From: Takakia lepidozioides
Taxonomy: Eukaryota > Streptophyta > Takakiopsida > Takakiales > Takakiaceae
Direction of reading: 5' to 3'
Length of the DNA stretch: 64,000 nucleotides
NCBI GenBank assembly: GCA_030704615.1
Contig: CM060731.1
Span: 66,322,756 to 66,386,755, forward strand
Shown here: positions 47,924 through 59,207 of the stretch, one piece after another
How positions within the stretch are numbered: the stretch's first letter is position 1
Layout: every line of letters starts with the position of its first letter
The notes under the pieces: model-generated
What the model saw: the letters and a program-made list of their open reading frames with translations, nothing else
Told to the model about the DNA's origin: nothing
Database searches by the model: none
Program-made: the position numbers and the translations under genes

Positions 47924-48125
47924 TGTAGAGATGTGAGGGCGGGAACAACCGCAGCCTTTTTTGCATTTTCAATCTGAAACTTGAATTTCAAATACCTTCC
48001 ATAAATGAGGCATGTATTTTGTGCAGTTCATGTGTGAGTTGGACATGGATGGGGTGCAAGCATTGATATGGGCATGCATGCATGTGGACGGCATGGGGAT
48101 GGACAATCATGTAATTCTAGTATTG

Positions 48126-48700
48126 ATGTATTAAACCGTGGACGGGGAACTTAAGTTTAATCCAATTGGTCACTTCAAATATTTCAAAGAAAGAAAAGGT
48201 GGAAAAGAAGAAGAACTGGGAGAACCTAATATCATCACTGTGGGGAAGAAGATGTCTTCCAAAAATCAGACTGGTTCTTTTCTTAAATGTTTCTGTGCAA
48301 ATGCAGTGTGTTTTCATGCATTGAAGACTGAATCTGAATCTGAATCTGAATCTGATGATGATGATCTCTCCACACCCTCACCTGAGCTCTGAGATGTAGA
48401 GATACAATAAGAGTGTGTTCTTTGAAGACTGGAACACACTGGGTTCTGGCTATTTCCACCCGACACTCTGTGATCTCGGAACGCTCTTGTTCATGACTTG
48501 CTACATATTGAAAGTCACACTTTTGTCTTTTGTGTGTGGGTATGCTTCATCTGCTGGGGTGTTTGACACCACCCTCTCACCCTCTTGGAAGTTGGAGAAA
48601 GAGCAGCCATGGCGATGCACAAGTCTCCCGGAGGATACGTTTGCAAACCTGGCCATGGGCGGAAAGCTTCAAGAAGGTGTGGGCCTCACAAGATCTACGT
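48126..48700 (+). other. Intergenic/5' flank with an unassigned ORF
   Basis: The frame 48138-48392 starts with GTG and ends in a SESESESD/DDDD tract from repeated tctgaa and gat units (48329-48363). No domain recognised. It sits just outside the Mutator-like element and upstream of the second PPR gene. Confidence 0.3.
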
Positions 48701-48848
48701 TCCTGTGCATTTTCCAAACCGCATTACATTGAAATTTGTCTCCAACAGTTTCAAGCCAATTGCGGTGTAGTGGAGATCACCGGATTATGGACGGGGGGTT
48801 GGGAAAGGAGGCAATCTGGAAGTGGCCAGAAAAAAGTGGCCACGACCC

Positions 48849-51800
48849 ATGGTTACATGGAGCACGGAAGTTGCCAACACATGCAAATATCCCAAAAGCC
48901 AGAATAGAGACCAGGAGAAGCCTGGTAACGAATATTTTTCAAACCCCAGTCAGTGGTGGGACAAGCGAGGCAATAAGGTGAATGTCTGTTATGTTAGAGT
49001 AACAAGATGTATTGAAAAGATTTCTCATCAAGTAGTAACAGCGCCCACGCTCTCTCGCTCTCTCCTCGTTCCCTTCTCCTGATCACAGTGCAACTACTTT
49101 CACATGGGCGACAGATGTTGCAAGCTAGGAGCGGATTGGATAAACTTTAGCTTTCTAGGTCGTGGGCAATACCAACGCATGAATCTTTACTTAATTTCCT
49201 GTGACTGCACATCCTAATTCACATGCATCACATTTGTTGCAAGCTAGAGGGCTAGAGGAGTAGTGCTGGAATGCAGCTCATGCTTTCTGATGTGTTGAAA
49301 CTGAACGACTGACCACTGAAGGTTATGTAACCAGTGGGGATAAGTCTCTATGTTGTATGTGGTCTCTCTCTGCCTCACACACATTCTTGCTTTATTGCCA
49401 CATTGAGCATAAGAACTAGTGTCTGATAGGTAGAATGGGAGGCAGGGATAGCTGAAGATGGCAGGGACCAAATGTGGGCGCAGATCAATTCTAGAGGACC
49501 CGATTTCAAGTACAAGAGTTCCAACAAGGTGCTGTGGATTGATGGCTGCAAGAATCCTGCCTTGGTTGATGGTCAACTGGAAGAAGCAGCAGCACAGTTG
49601 TTTGGATCAGATACCTTCACCTTGCCAACTGCTTCTGAAAGAGGACCAAGAGTCCACAAGAACTCTGCTGGCACTTGCGGGAATGTGCAGACACTCTGTA
49701 AGGCAGGACAACTGAAAGAGGCGCTGCACATCTTGAACCAAGGAGGCATTTTAGCAGACTGCAAGACTTATGTTTGTCTTTTGCAGGCGTGCGTCAGGAA
49801 GAATTCCCTAGCAAGTGGAAAGCAGGTACACGCCCACATTATTGAAACCAGATGTAAGCCAAACATCTTTGTGTTCAACACCCTCATCAATATGTATGCC
49901 AAGTGTGGCAGCTTAGTGGAAGCACGCCGAGTATTTGACAAAATGCCTGAACGAGATGTGTTTACGTGGAATATAATGATAACAGGATATTCCAAGAATG
50001 GGTGTGGTGGGGAGGCCTTCCAGATCTATGAGCAAATGATATGGGAAGGGGTATTGCCTGACAGGGTCACGTTCATCTGTATTCTCAAGGCGTGTGCTAG
50101 CCCGGCAGCCCTAAGACATGGCAAGAAGGTACATGCTGACATTATCAAAGCTGGAAGTGCTCCAGATATCATTCTGGAGAACTCCCTTGTCAACATGTAT
50201 GCCAAATGCGGGAGCATGAAGGATGCACTCCAAGTGTTTGACAATATGGTGCAGCAAGATGTGGTGTCTTGCAGTGCAGTTATTGCGGGATATGCCAAGC
50301 ATGGATCTGGTAGGGAGGCTTTGGAGATGTATGCACGAATGATAGGGGAAGGGGTGACGCCTGATCAGGTCACATTTGTCTGTGTTCTCAATGCATGTGC
50401 CAGTCTAGCAGCCCTGGAAAAGGGTGTGGATGTCCATACTGACATCATCAAAGCTGGAATTGCGCCAGACTCCATTCTGGAGAACACCCTCATCAACATG
50501 TATGCAAAATGTGGGAGCATGAAGGATGCATGTCGAGTGTTCAATAGTATGGCTTCAAGAGATGTGTTCTCATGGAGTGCAATGATTGCAGGATATGCTC
50601 AGCATGGATGTGGTAGGGAGGCTTTAGAGACCTATGAGCAAATGATACAGGAAGGGGTGATACCTGACACAGTCACATTTATCTGCGTTCTCAATGCTTG
50701 TGCGAGTCTGTCAGCCCTTGAAACAGGCAAAGAGGTCCACACTGACATCATCAAAGCCAGAATTGGGGTGGATATCATTTTGGAGACGGCCCTTGTTGCT
50801 ATGTATGCCAAATGCGGGAGCATGAAAGATGCTCGTCAAGTGTTTGACAATATGACTCACCAAGATGTGGTCGCATGGAATGCAATGATGGCAGGATATG
50901 CCCAGCTTGGTTTTGGTAGGGAGGCTTTGGAGACCTATGAGCAAATGATAGTTGAAGGGGTGACTTCCGACCCGATCACATTTGTTTGCATACTCAATGC
51001 GTGTGCCAGCTTGGCAGCACTGGAGAAGGGCAGAGAGGTCCATGCTGACATTATGAAAGCTAGATTTGAGCCAAATGTCATTCTAGAGAATACCCTTGTT
51101 GACATGTATGCTAAATGTGGGAGTCCAAAGGATGCACGGCAAGTCTTTGACAGTATGACCAAGCGAGATGTCGTGTCATGGAATGTGATGATCGCAGGAT
51201 ATGCTCAGCATGGGTGTGCTAGGGAGACCCTGCAAGTATTTGAGCAAATGCAAGAGGAAGGGTTGAGGCCAAATGTCATCTCCTTTATATGTGTTCTCTC
51301 TGCGTGTAGCCATGTGGGCCTGGTGGAAGAAGGCCGTCACTACTTTGATTCCATGAGTCGATATCATGGTGTCACTCCTACAGTGGAGCATTTTGGCTGC
51401 ATGGTGGACCTTCTTGGCCGTGCAGGGCAATTGAGAGAGGCAGAGGATTTTATTAACAAAATGCCAATGGAACCAGGTACTGGGGTGTGGGGGGCTTTGC
51501 TTGGTGCCTGCAAAATTTATGGCAATGTGGAGATGGCAGAATTGGCAGCAAAATGTATTCTCAAGTGCAATCCACATGATGCTCGAACTTATGTGCTGTT
51601 ATCAAATATCTATGCTGCGGCTGGCAGGTGGGATGATGCAGGAAAGGTGAGAAAAATGATGCAGGACAGAGGTTTCAGGAGGAATCCAGGGCGCAGCTGC
51701 ATTGAGGTGGACAACCAGGTGCATACATTCGTCTTTGATGACAGATTGCATCCACAGATTGAGGAAATCCATGCTGAGCTGAAGAGATTGTCTGAACAGA

Positions 51801-52093
51801 TGGAGGAGGCTGGGTATGTGCCTGACACACGCTTTGTATTGCACAATGTGGAAGAGGAACTGAAGAAATCTTCTCTTCGCCATCACAGTGAGAAGCTAGC
51901 CATTGCTTTTGGGCTCATCAGTTCGTCCCCTGGGACTCCTCTCCGGATTGTCAAGAATCTTCGGGTGTGTGGTGACTGCCACACAGCTACCAAGTTCATA
52001 TCAAAGATTGTTGGGCGAGCAATTGTCGTACGGGATGCTAACCGCTTTCATGACTTCCAAGACGGGGCCTGTTCTTGTGGGGATTACTGGTGA
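48849..52093 (+). CDS. PDF-motif + PLS-class PPR-DYW protein, apparently intact
   Basis: Exon 1 ends at 48977 (EYFSNPSQWWDKRGNK), intron 48978-49483 (gtgaat to gggcgcag, phase 0). Exon 2 is 49484-52093, starting INSRGPDFKYKSSNKVLWID and NPALVDGQLEEAAAQ. The two exons rebuild a complete PDF motif at the same split point as the 38-kb gene. Next come TLCKAGQLKEALHILNQGG, about six PLS triplets (VLNACASLAALEKG, LINMYAKCGSMKDA), E, E+ (GRSCIEVDNQVHTF) and DYW with HSEKLAIAFG, CGDCHTA and CSCGDYW. The start is uncertain: ATG at 48849 is the first in the open frame (912 residues); a TAG at 48768 lies upstream, and an earlier exon with a transit peptide may exist. Expected role: organellar C-to-U RNA editing with an added single-stranded nucleic-acid-binding module. 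The OB-fold of OSB proteins was not recognised upstream. Confidence 0.9.
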
Positions 52094-53700
52094 ATAAAGC
52101 AACATGCCTGAAAGAAGTGCAGCTTGGAAAGGTCATCATTTGTCCTTACTTATGTAAGTAAAGATCAAAGTTGAATGAAATTGTTATTTGTTTTATCATC
52201 GGCATTGTTGGCATTGCCAGGGGCAGCGAAATTGTCAAACAAAGCCTGAAGATTTGTCAATAAATGCAACCATCAGTACCATACTTTCTGCGAGCTGCCA
52301 ATGGGATGATGACGCTTCAAGTATAATTGGCAGAGCCCAAGGAGTTGTCGACAGATTTTGCTACAAAAGAAAGACCTGAAGTAAATTCTGTAGTGATGGA
52401 GGTTGAAAGCTGGTCACCAGAACAGGTTCAACAAGTATATCCAAAATATCAGGAAATAGTCTCAAAAGCAAGTTTCTTTAGAGTGAGTGGGAATCCAGTA
52501 TTTAGATACCCATTAAGGGCTTATCATCACAAATTTACTGTCCTTGTGTAGGTGTTTGGAGCAGTCTGTCACTTCCTAGTCTGGACTTTCACAGGAAGAT
52601 TCCTACAACATGAGTTCTTTCCAACTCAGGTCCATGCACACTTTAGAGGCGAAAGCTATGTGAGTGTGACAGCAGGAGCTGGTTGTTCTTGGAGAAACAG
52701 CACACGCATAACAATTTTGCTGCAACATTTTGGCAGCCAGTGTGAGATTCCTCCGGTTTTCTTGGTGAGCAAACCCCTGCTAAGCAGAGTTGAATGCTTC
52801 CTGTCCTTCAGTGTGTTTGTTTTGGTGCTTATTGGGCCCTCTTCTATCTTTCAGCAGCAGCTTCTTTCAGTGCTGGTGGATTAACAGAAATTGATTGAAC
52901 AGAATATGTCGATCTGACTTACTGGATGTTTCAACCTGTGAAAGATGTATTTGTCTCTTTGAGACTGTCAATGACACTATTGGATCAGAAGGTTGGCTTC
53001 TTTGAGGTTGTGCAACATCACCTTTGTGCTAATACAATGGCCATACCCTCATTTATTAGGTGCTACTCTGACTGTGGATCAGTTTTGGCATTGAAAACAA
53101 AGAAAAAGTAATTGACTTCTATAAGAAAGAAGTTTGCTTCACTGTAGTCCTCTAGTGATTTCCTGCCAAACTAGCATGGAGGGCGGTTGAAACTATTCTG
53201 ATTCTGACGTGCCTGCGAAGTGAGAATGGAGTGCGAGAAGACTGTTTGCTTGGAGGTGGTGGTGCAGTACCCAAGTGTCTGTCAGTGTACATAGACAGAT
53301 CGTGTGAAGAAGTACCTCCACGTCACCAGCGCAACCACCATGATAGAGCTGTTTCAAAAGCCAAGTATTTTATTATCAGAGTGACAGGCAGCCTAAAAGA
53401 GCAGGTATAGGCCAGTGAGAAGATACAGATGAGAATGAGCCAGAAGTCTTCATCTATAATGAAATGTCAGGTTTTGGCTGGTTGACCAACATGCTGTATC
53501 AGCTCGTCTGTCACAATGGCATCTACATAAAATTGCATCTCATCTTTATCTTTGGAAAGAGAGAGGAGAGAGACTGTGTTCACCATTGCTGGAGGTACAA
53601 ACCAGTTTGTATCATGAAGAGACAGGCACAATGTGAAGCAGTCCATTGGATCAACAACAAACATTACTTAATAAGATAAACCTAGATGAGATATCGAGCA
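52094..53700. other. 3' flank of the PPR gene; no recognised gene
   Basis: Plus-strand frames at 52188-52379, 52327-52551 and 52552-52884 follow one another without a known motif; one reads VESWSPEQVQQVYPKYQ. These could be 3' UTR or an unknown transcript. Nothing else seen. Confidence 0.4.
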
Positions 53701-53704
53701 CAAG

Positions 53705-53995
53705 TAGGATAGAACGTACTCATAAGACGTTTGCCGCAGCTTGTGGCCATTGACCCTGCACACACGACGGGACAGAAACTACCTTTGTGAGGGGCTGAAG
53801 CCGGTCACAGACCTTGGAACAGACAATGAATCTGAGCTTTCCAGATATCCTCTAGAAATCCACTTTCAAAGTTGGTAAGCAGAAGCTCAGGCACAATTTC
53901 CTTGATGGATTTGAAGAGGGTGTCTCTCTCGTGAGACAATTGAATCAGAAAATGAATATTGTCTTCAGGTTGCCCACACAATGGGGAATTGCAGA
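53705..53995 (-). mobile_element. CT-tail LINE family, 3' fragment
   Basis: Begins (minus-strand 3' end) at the family terminus gtactcataagacg and continues with degraded C-terminal sequence to ttcaggttgcccacacaatgg. An internal deletion is present. Non-coding now. Confidence 0.7.
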
Positions 53996-54479
53996 AGAGA
54001 GTTTGACTGACATCTCATTTCGAGCTCCCTGTCTACCCATCTTCTTGAGTCCTTCCACCAAGGGGGCTTGTAGCATAGGCCACTCTTACATAGGGAGCTT
54101 AGATGCATGAGCTTCAGGGTTACATGTAGTATAGAGCCTTTGCCCTCACAGGGAACCTTGGGCGTAGGCTTTATACCAAACAGTCTTTGACAGTAGCTGT
54201 TACACTGGAACAAGTGAACTTCAACTACCTGGGCTTGTTACTCTGACAGGCTCTGATTATACAAACTCTGACATTATGAGCTTCCTGCCAGCACAGACAC
54301 GGTGGCTGCACTCTCACTTCAAAGATGTCCTTCAACCCTAAAAAGACAACGGGGCACCTTGCGTCAATGAGGCTAAAACTGAGAGAGAAAACTAGTATGT
54401 GAGCAAGTGATGTGGTCAATGCGTTGTCCCCTCTCCTTGACCGATGTCCTAACCCACCCAGCTGAAAGACTGACACCAG
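53996..54479. other. 3' flank of TAF11, nothing recognised
   Basis: Lies between a LINE fragment and the TAF11 stop codon; probably includes the TAF11 3' UTR. No further motif. Confidence 0.4.
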
Positions 54480-54640
54480 CTAGTGAAACAAACGAGGCCG
54501 TGCACGCAAAGGCACTTTGCCCTCTAGCTTTAGGCGTCGGTATGCCTCACGTATGTGGCACGGTCTGATAGGGCCGGTCTCCTGCCTCTCAGTCATTACA
54601 ATTCTTCCTGCACCAATACAACACACCAATTTATCAATTG

Positions 54641-54688
<48 letters not shown>

Positions 54689-57600
54689 GTAACGTCCCCA
54701 GAGGGCCACAAGGACCGATGGACAAGCTAGAACTGCTTGAGGATACATCAAGAGTCACCTGAAGACGACGTGCCTCACAGGTAGGCCATGAGGCTCTTAA
54801 GATCTACACGATGAAGGACAAAATGTGCTTACAAATGATGTCATAATCTTGTTGCTTTGGAGGGGGCAGCTTTTTAAGCTAGAGTGGCAATATCAGATGC
54901 AACTGCACGACATTGCATCAGAAAATGGATAATTGTCTTCAGGCAGCCTGCACATCGGGCATTGACAACCTCCCTTGCCTCTCTGTATCTGTTTTTTATC
55001 CGATGGTGGACTCCCCAACCCAAGTTTTAATTTCAGTCTAGTGGTGAGGGTAGGTACGCCCTCACTCCAGCAGTGGGACTTACCTTGATACAAACGATTA
55101 CTTCGGCTTTCCAGATTTCCTCTAGAAAGCCTCTAGAAAGTCCTTCACAGTAGTGGACTTATGTACTCATAAGACGTCGTTTGCTGTAGCCTTGTTGGAC
55201 TTGGAGGTCGTACTCTTAAGACTTTGTTTGCCGTAGCCTTGCGGCCATAAACCCTGCGCCCAGTTTGTGGGAGAAATGAAACTTTATAACGTCTGCAGAA
55301 AGCTCAACGAGCTTATGGCACAAAAGGAAAACAAAGCAACAAGAAGAAGAGAATGTACTCATAAGACGTTGTTTGCCGTAGCCTTGTGGCCATTGACCCC
55401 GCGCCCAGTTTGAGCGAAATGAATATTGTCTTCAGGTTGCCCACACAACGGGAAATTGCACTCTCCCTTTCCTCTCTGCTTCTGTTTGCTGTTCAAAGGT
55501 AGGCTTCCTGCCCTGAGTTTAAATTTCAGTCTAGTGCCGAGAGTGGGTAGACCCTTGAGGTCATCCAAGATGTCCTCCCCCATGTCACAGACTGGAAACA
55601 AGTTCAGGGAAGTTTTCTGCCTAACTTCATTTTCATCAGACAATCTCATGGCAACAGACATGTGACATACACTCCTTAAGCACCCCCACTTGAATGGATT
55701 CTAGAGACTTAGCCTGGTTGGAGTTATCAACCCATATAGCAGATCCGTACTCCAAGGCAGGTCTAATAACGCAACAAAGCATGGTTTTCTTAACCTCAGA
55801 GTTGACCCCTCTGCAGTGGAAAAATTTAGTGAGCCCCAGAGCTTTGCCCTTGCCAGTTTGAACAACTTTCCGGATATGTGCATCCCAATTACAATTGGAG
55901 GAGAACTCAACGCCCAGGTAAGTGTAGGGAGGACCGGGATCTCTTGGCTACCCCACTGCCACTTAAGATCACTTCCTCCCTCTCCTCTGTCGTTGAATGC
56001 TACCACTGCACATTTGCTGCCATTAGCCTCTAGCCCCCAAAGATCAAAGTATCTCTTCGCGCAATCAATCAACTCCTGGAGATTGGTTGGAGTCTCCCCT
56101 ATGCCTGCGAAGTCATCCGCAAACATAAGGGCTGGTATGGTGGTATCACCCACCCTTAACCCAAATCCCTCACTTTCCACATCCTCGAGGAGTTGATCGA
56201 TGAAAACATTGAAGAGCAGAGGGGAGAAAGTACATCCTTGAGCTACAGCTTGGTCTATGTCAAAGAAGTTGGACTTCTGTCCGTTAACAGTGACACAGCT
56301 TTTGGTGTGAGCATACAAGTTGTGGACAACTCTCCACATCTTTCCCTTGATCCCACAAGACCAGAGGCGGAACCATAGGCCATCTCTCCACACTGTGTCA
56401 TAAGCCTTTTTGACATCCAGGAAAAAGACATAAGTGGGTTTCCCTTCTTTTTTCCTTCCCTGGATAATCTGGCTTAGAGTGAAGATATGATCCACACAGC
56501 CCCTGTTTCGCCGAAAGCCAGCTTGGCCTTCGTGGAAACAACCTCTAGACTCCAGATCAACCTCGAGACGAGTACTTATAACTCTGCAGAATGTCTTGCC
56601 AACAGCATTGACAAGAAGAAGAGAGAGAGAGAGATTGTACTCATAAGACATTGTTTGCCGTAGCCTTGTGGGCCATTGACCCCGCACCCAGTTTGAACAG
56701 AACATATAGGGACAGAAACTACCTTTGTCAGGGGCTGACGCCGGTAGTACGATTTACCTTGGAATAAACAGTTGATCCAAGATTTCAAGATATCCTCCAG
56801 AAATCCCTTCTCACAAGCATCAATCTGATGTGTGTGATTTGCCCAATAGCTAGACCCCAAAAGGGCCTGGGCTTTTGGCTCAGCCTCAAGATTTTCAAAG
56901 TTGTTAAACAGAGGTACAGGCACAATTTCCTTGATGGAATTGAAGAGGGTGTCCCGTTGGTGAGAGTACCCAGGACAATGAATCAGGAAGTGAATATTGT
57001 CTTCAGGTTGCCCACACAACGGGCACTTACAATCCCCCTTTCCTCTCTGCGACTGTTTGTTGTTCAAAGGTAGGCTACCCGCCCTGAGTTTGAATTTCAG
57101 TCTAGTGCCGTGGGTGGGTAGACCCTTGAAGAGAGAGAGAGAGAGATGTAGGGGGTGTAGGGGTAGGGGTACGGGGTGGGAGACTTAAAAGTGGCTGCTG
57201 AGGAAAGCGTACCTGTCTCCACCAGCTCCCCAACAAACATTTTAGATATGCCTGACATGACGATAGTCATGGGCACGGAAATTGGGCACCCTGCCACACC
57301 CTGCAACAGCTGCCCATCCCACCCCACATCTGTGAAAAACAAAATTCAATAACGGTTTTAAGGTTTCTCAGCTTCTCCCTCTCTTCCAAGTACCCCCTAG
57401 CTTTATCATGCCCCACTCATGTGCCTCCCCCAAGAATCTACATATCACAGATCCAGTGGAGAAATTATGGCCATAAGAGCACAAGGAAGAGGGGAAGGCA
57501 TCTACCCGTCGCATATTGGCGCGTTGAAAACCTGACCGTCGGTAGCATTCATACCGGCTCATTTGCTCGGGAGTGAACTTGGCTAGCACAGCTCTGTCAC

Positions 57601-58617
57601 CACCAATAAACTGCAAGTTAATGAGTGGTCGATTGACACGTATCCTTATTTATGCCTGTATGGGATTGCACTCTGGCAGAGTGGATAGAGTGTTCCATAA
57701 GACAAAAGCACACAAAAAAGCACCAATATTGAAGACCAGGCAGGATATCAATGAATGAGAGAGAGAATGTACTTATAACACATTGTTTGCCGCATCCTCG
57801 TGGCCATAGACCCGCGCCCAGTTTGGGCGGAACAAGAGGGAGATTTTCAGTATGAGAGAGAGCCAGAGAGGGAGGGAGAAACTGGCCTGAGGCAGTGAGA
57901 ACAACTTACCGCATCTTGTCAGGGTCAACCGTATGATATTTCCCGAACTCCAACTCCAAATTCTCCTCTTCTTCCTCTTCTTCTTCCTTACCCCTATCCC
58001 CTTTACCCCCAGCCCCGCCTGCTGTACTCGGACCGACTCCTGGCCTCAAATCAGCCTCACCTGACCTCAAATCACCTTCATCGTCACTAAACCCAGGGCT
58101 GCCCACTTTGCCAATTCCTTTCTTGGACGCCTTACTACCATTAACCTTTGGCCCCACTTTAGCCTGCTGCCCAGAAGCTCCAACTCCACCGGATTGAGCA
58201 CCTTCCGTCTGCACCCATCCTTCAGATCCACCTGCCACAACGTTTTGCTTACTAGCGTGCACTTGGACTCCAAACAAGCTGATGGACTCAAACCACTTCC
58301 ACGACCATTCCTCACACCCGAGAGCCATACTACACCAACAGCCAGCAACGATTTTTCTTCTTTCTAGGTCTACTCTGCACGAATTCAGAGATTTTTTCCG
58401 CGACTTCAAATTATCTGAGAAATTCGACAAGATTGGAGAGCCTACCAAACTCTAACATTTCAGTAGGAGACAAAGACTAACCTCGAGATTCTGGCGAGTC
58501 CATGAGGGCAGGGGATCCAGAGGGATCCATGTCACGATCGTGCGTGAGGTTTCTCTTCTTGGCGTCGACGCCATGGTCGTCGTCCTCCCCTGCGCTGCCC
58601 TCTGCTTCCCGCTTCAT
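54480..58617 (-). CDS. TAF11: TFIID subunit TAF11
   Basis: Five exons on the minus strand: 58617-58482, 58231-57910, 57593-57506, 57309-57213 and 54607-54480. Phases match at every junction and the sum is 771 nt, 256 codons plus stop. All introns begin GT and end AG. The first two exons are acidic and disordered (MKREAEGSAGEDDDHG; a run of eight Glu). The histone fold fills the C-terminus: FTPEQMSRYECYRRSGFQRA, then PISVPMTIVMSGISKMFVGE, then GPIRPCHIREAYRRLKLEGK. This is the TAF11 signature, with the usual C-terminal PRLF. In TFIID, TAF11 pairs with TAF13 and contacts TBP at core promoters in the nucleus. Intron 4 (57212-54608, 2.6 kb) is filled with LINE copies and a GA repeat, intron 2 with a LINE 3' end. 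It is divergent from the alpha-galactosidase gene, with 590 bp between the start codons. It appears intact. Confidence 0.95.
54645..54684. repeat. GA dinucleotide microsatellite
   Basis: An uninterrupted gaga tract of about 40 bases just inside intron 4 of TAF11, near its acceptor (CT-rich on the transcribed strand, so it may act as a polypyrimidine tract). Confidence 0.9.
54890..55110 (-). mobile_element. CT-tail LINE family, C-terminal fragment in TAF11 intron 4
   Basis: The minus strand encodes a degraded C-terminus: VPTLTTRLKLKLGLGS, then QIQRGKGGCQCPMCRLPEDN. The CxxC of the zinc knuckle is still visible. Same strand as TAF11. Confidence 0.7.
55148..55345 (-). mobile_element. Stacked LINE 3' ends in TAF11 intron 4
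   Basis: Two short copies of the CT-tail family 3' end (55155-55200; 55210-55265) are followed by a 3' end of a second LINE family (about 55275-55325: actttataacg, then agctcaacgagctt). The latter matches the 3' end of the element at 63.1 kb. Confidence 0.6.
55350..56610 (-). mobile_element. CT-tail LINE family, copy with reverse transcriptase
   Basis: The minus strand carries the best reverse transcriptase of the family: GQAGFRRNRGCVDHIFTLSQ, FFLDVKKAYDTVWRDGLW, QGCTFSPLLFNVFIDQLLED and the catalytic box MFADDFAGIGE. It then loses frame and continues into the C-terminal part (MSVAMRLSDENEVRQ, DDLKGLPTLGTRLKFKL). A deletion joins EDNIHF directly to AQTGRGVNGHKATANNV. The endonuclease is absent. 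It is dead and lies in the sense orientation inside TAF11 intron 4. Confidence 0.85.
56625..57125 (-). mobile_element. CT-tail LINE family, C-terminal copy abutting the RT copy
   Basis: The minus strand has the most complete C-terminus: QRGKGDCKCPLCGQPEDNIH, FLIHCPG (a C-C-H-C knuckle), then SYWANHTHQIDACEKGFLED and CLFQGKSYYRRQPLTKVV. It ends at the family 3' terminus, then a CT tail joined directly to the RT copy. The 5' side meets a GA tract at 57128-57147. Confidence 0.85.
57755..57835 (-). mobile_element. LINE 3' end in TAF11 intron 2
   Basis: A short copy of the CT-tail family terminus (gtacttataacacattgtttgccg, shortened here, then cccagtttgggcgg), preceded by gagagaga. It lies between exons 2 and 3 of TAF11. 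Confidence 0.65.
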
Positions 58618-59207
58618 GCCACCCTCACTCTCTCCGCTGCACACGACAAGACCCCGAATCCCAGAAACACCGTGAACAGGATCTCGATACTATGTTATTG
58701 TTCGCGTTTGTGGATTTGAGCCCTGCACCACTCTGATGAAGTTTGAGATCCTCAAATTGGACACGTCGTCGTCTTCTGGGCTAGCTGGCCTAATTGGAAT
58801 CTCATTCCAGATCCCAGTATTTCATCTGGCTTCTCAATCTGATCCTTGGTCGCCGTTTGAGATTCTCAAATCGGACACATCGTCGTGTTCTGGCCAGCTG
58901 GCTTAATTGGAACCTCATTCCAGGTCCCAGGATCTCTTCTGGCTTCTCAATCTGCGGCTTGTCCGTCGTGGTGCGATCGTTGAGCTACGGTGTTGTTGCG
59001 GGAGCACGATGTTGGCCATTCCAGGTGGCTTCCCAATCTGATCCCTGGTCACCGTTTGAGGTCCTCAAATTGGACACGTCGTCGTATTCGGGCCAGCTGG
59101 CCTAATGGGGATCTGATTCCAGGTCCCAATATTTCATTTGGCTTCTCAATCTGATGCTTGTCCGCCGTGGTGCGATCGTTGAGCTACGGAGTTGTTGCGG
59201 GAGCACG
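58618..59207. promoter_or_regulatory. Divergent promoter region of TAF11 and alpha-galactosidase, with tandem duplication
   Basis: Only 590 bp separate the two start codons. A unit starting gtttgagatcctcaaattgg occurs at 58741, 58855 and 59054. A second unit (tcgtggtgcgatcgttgagc to gagcacgatgttggcca) occurs at about 58959-59020 and 59159-59218. The last 200 bp before the alpha-galactosidase start are therefore a tandem duplication that includes the start codon itself. No TATA box was chosen. Confidence 0.7.
59009..59041 (+). CDS. Short upstream ORF from a duplicated start codon
   Basis: The upstream copy of the duplicated block keeps the ATG and its context (agcacgatgttggcca) 199 bp before the real start, then reads MLAIPGGFPI and TGA. 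If transcribed, it would be a 10-residue uORF with the same start context as the main gene and could lower its translation. Whether the transcript includes it is unknown. Confidence 0.4.
   Translation: MLAIPGGFPI

Larger units (their letters stand above)
43112..48125. mobile_element. Mutator-like DNA element with long inverted ends
   Basis: A 46-bp sequence at 43112-43157 (starting CAATACTACAATTACATG) matches the reverse complement of 48080-48125 at 43 of 46 positions. The true ends may lie slightly outside; no target duplication was found. The 4.9 kb between holds a minus-strand MULE-type transposase remnant (46.7-47.9 kb) and a set of plus-strand ORFs (43.7-45.9 kb). A 348-bp MITE is nested inside. 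Inverted ends with a MULE-like protein make Mutator-like the best call. Confidence 0.65.
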
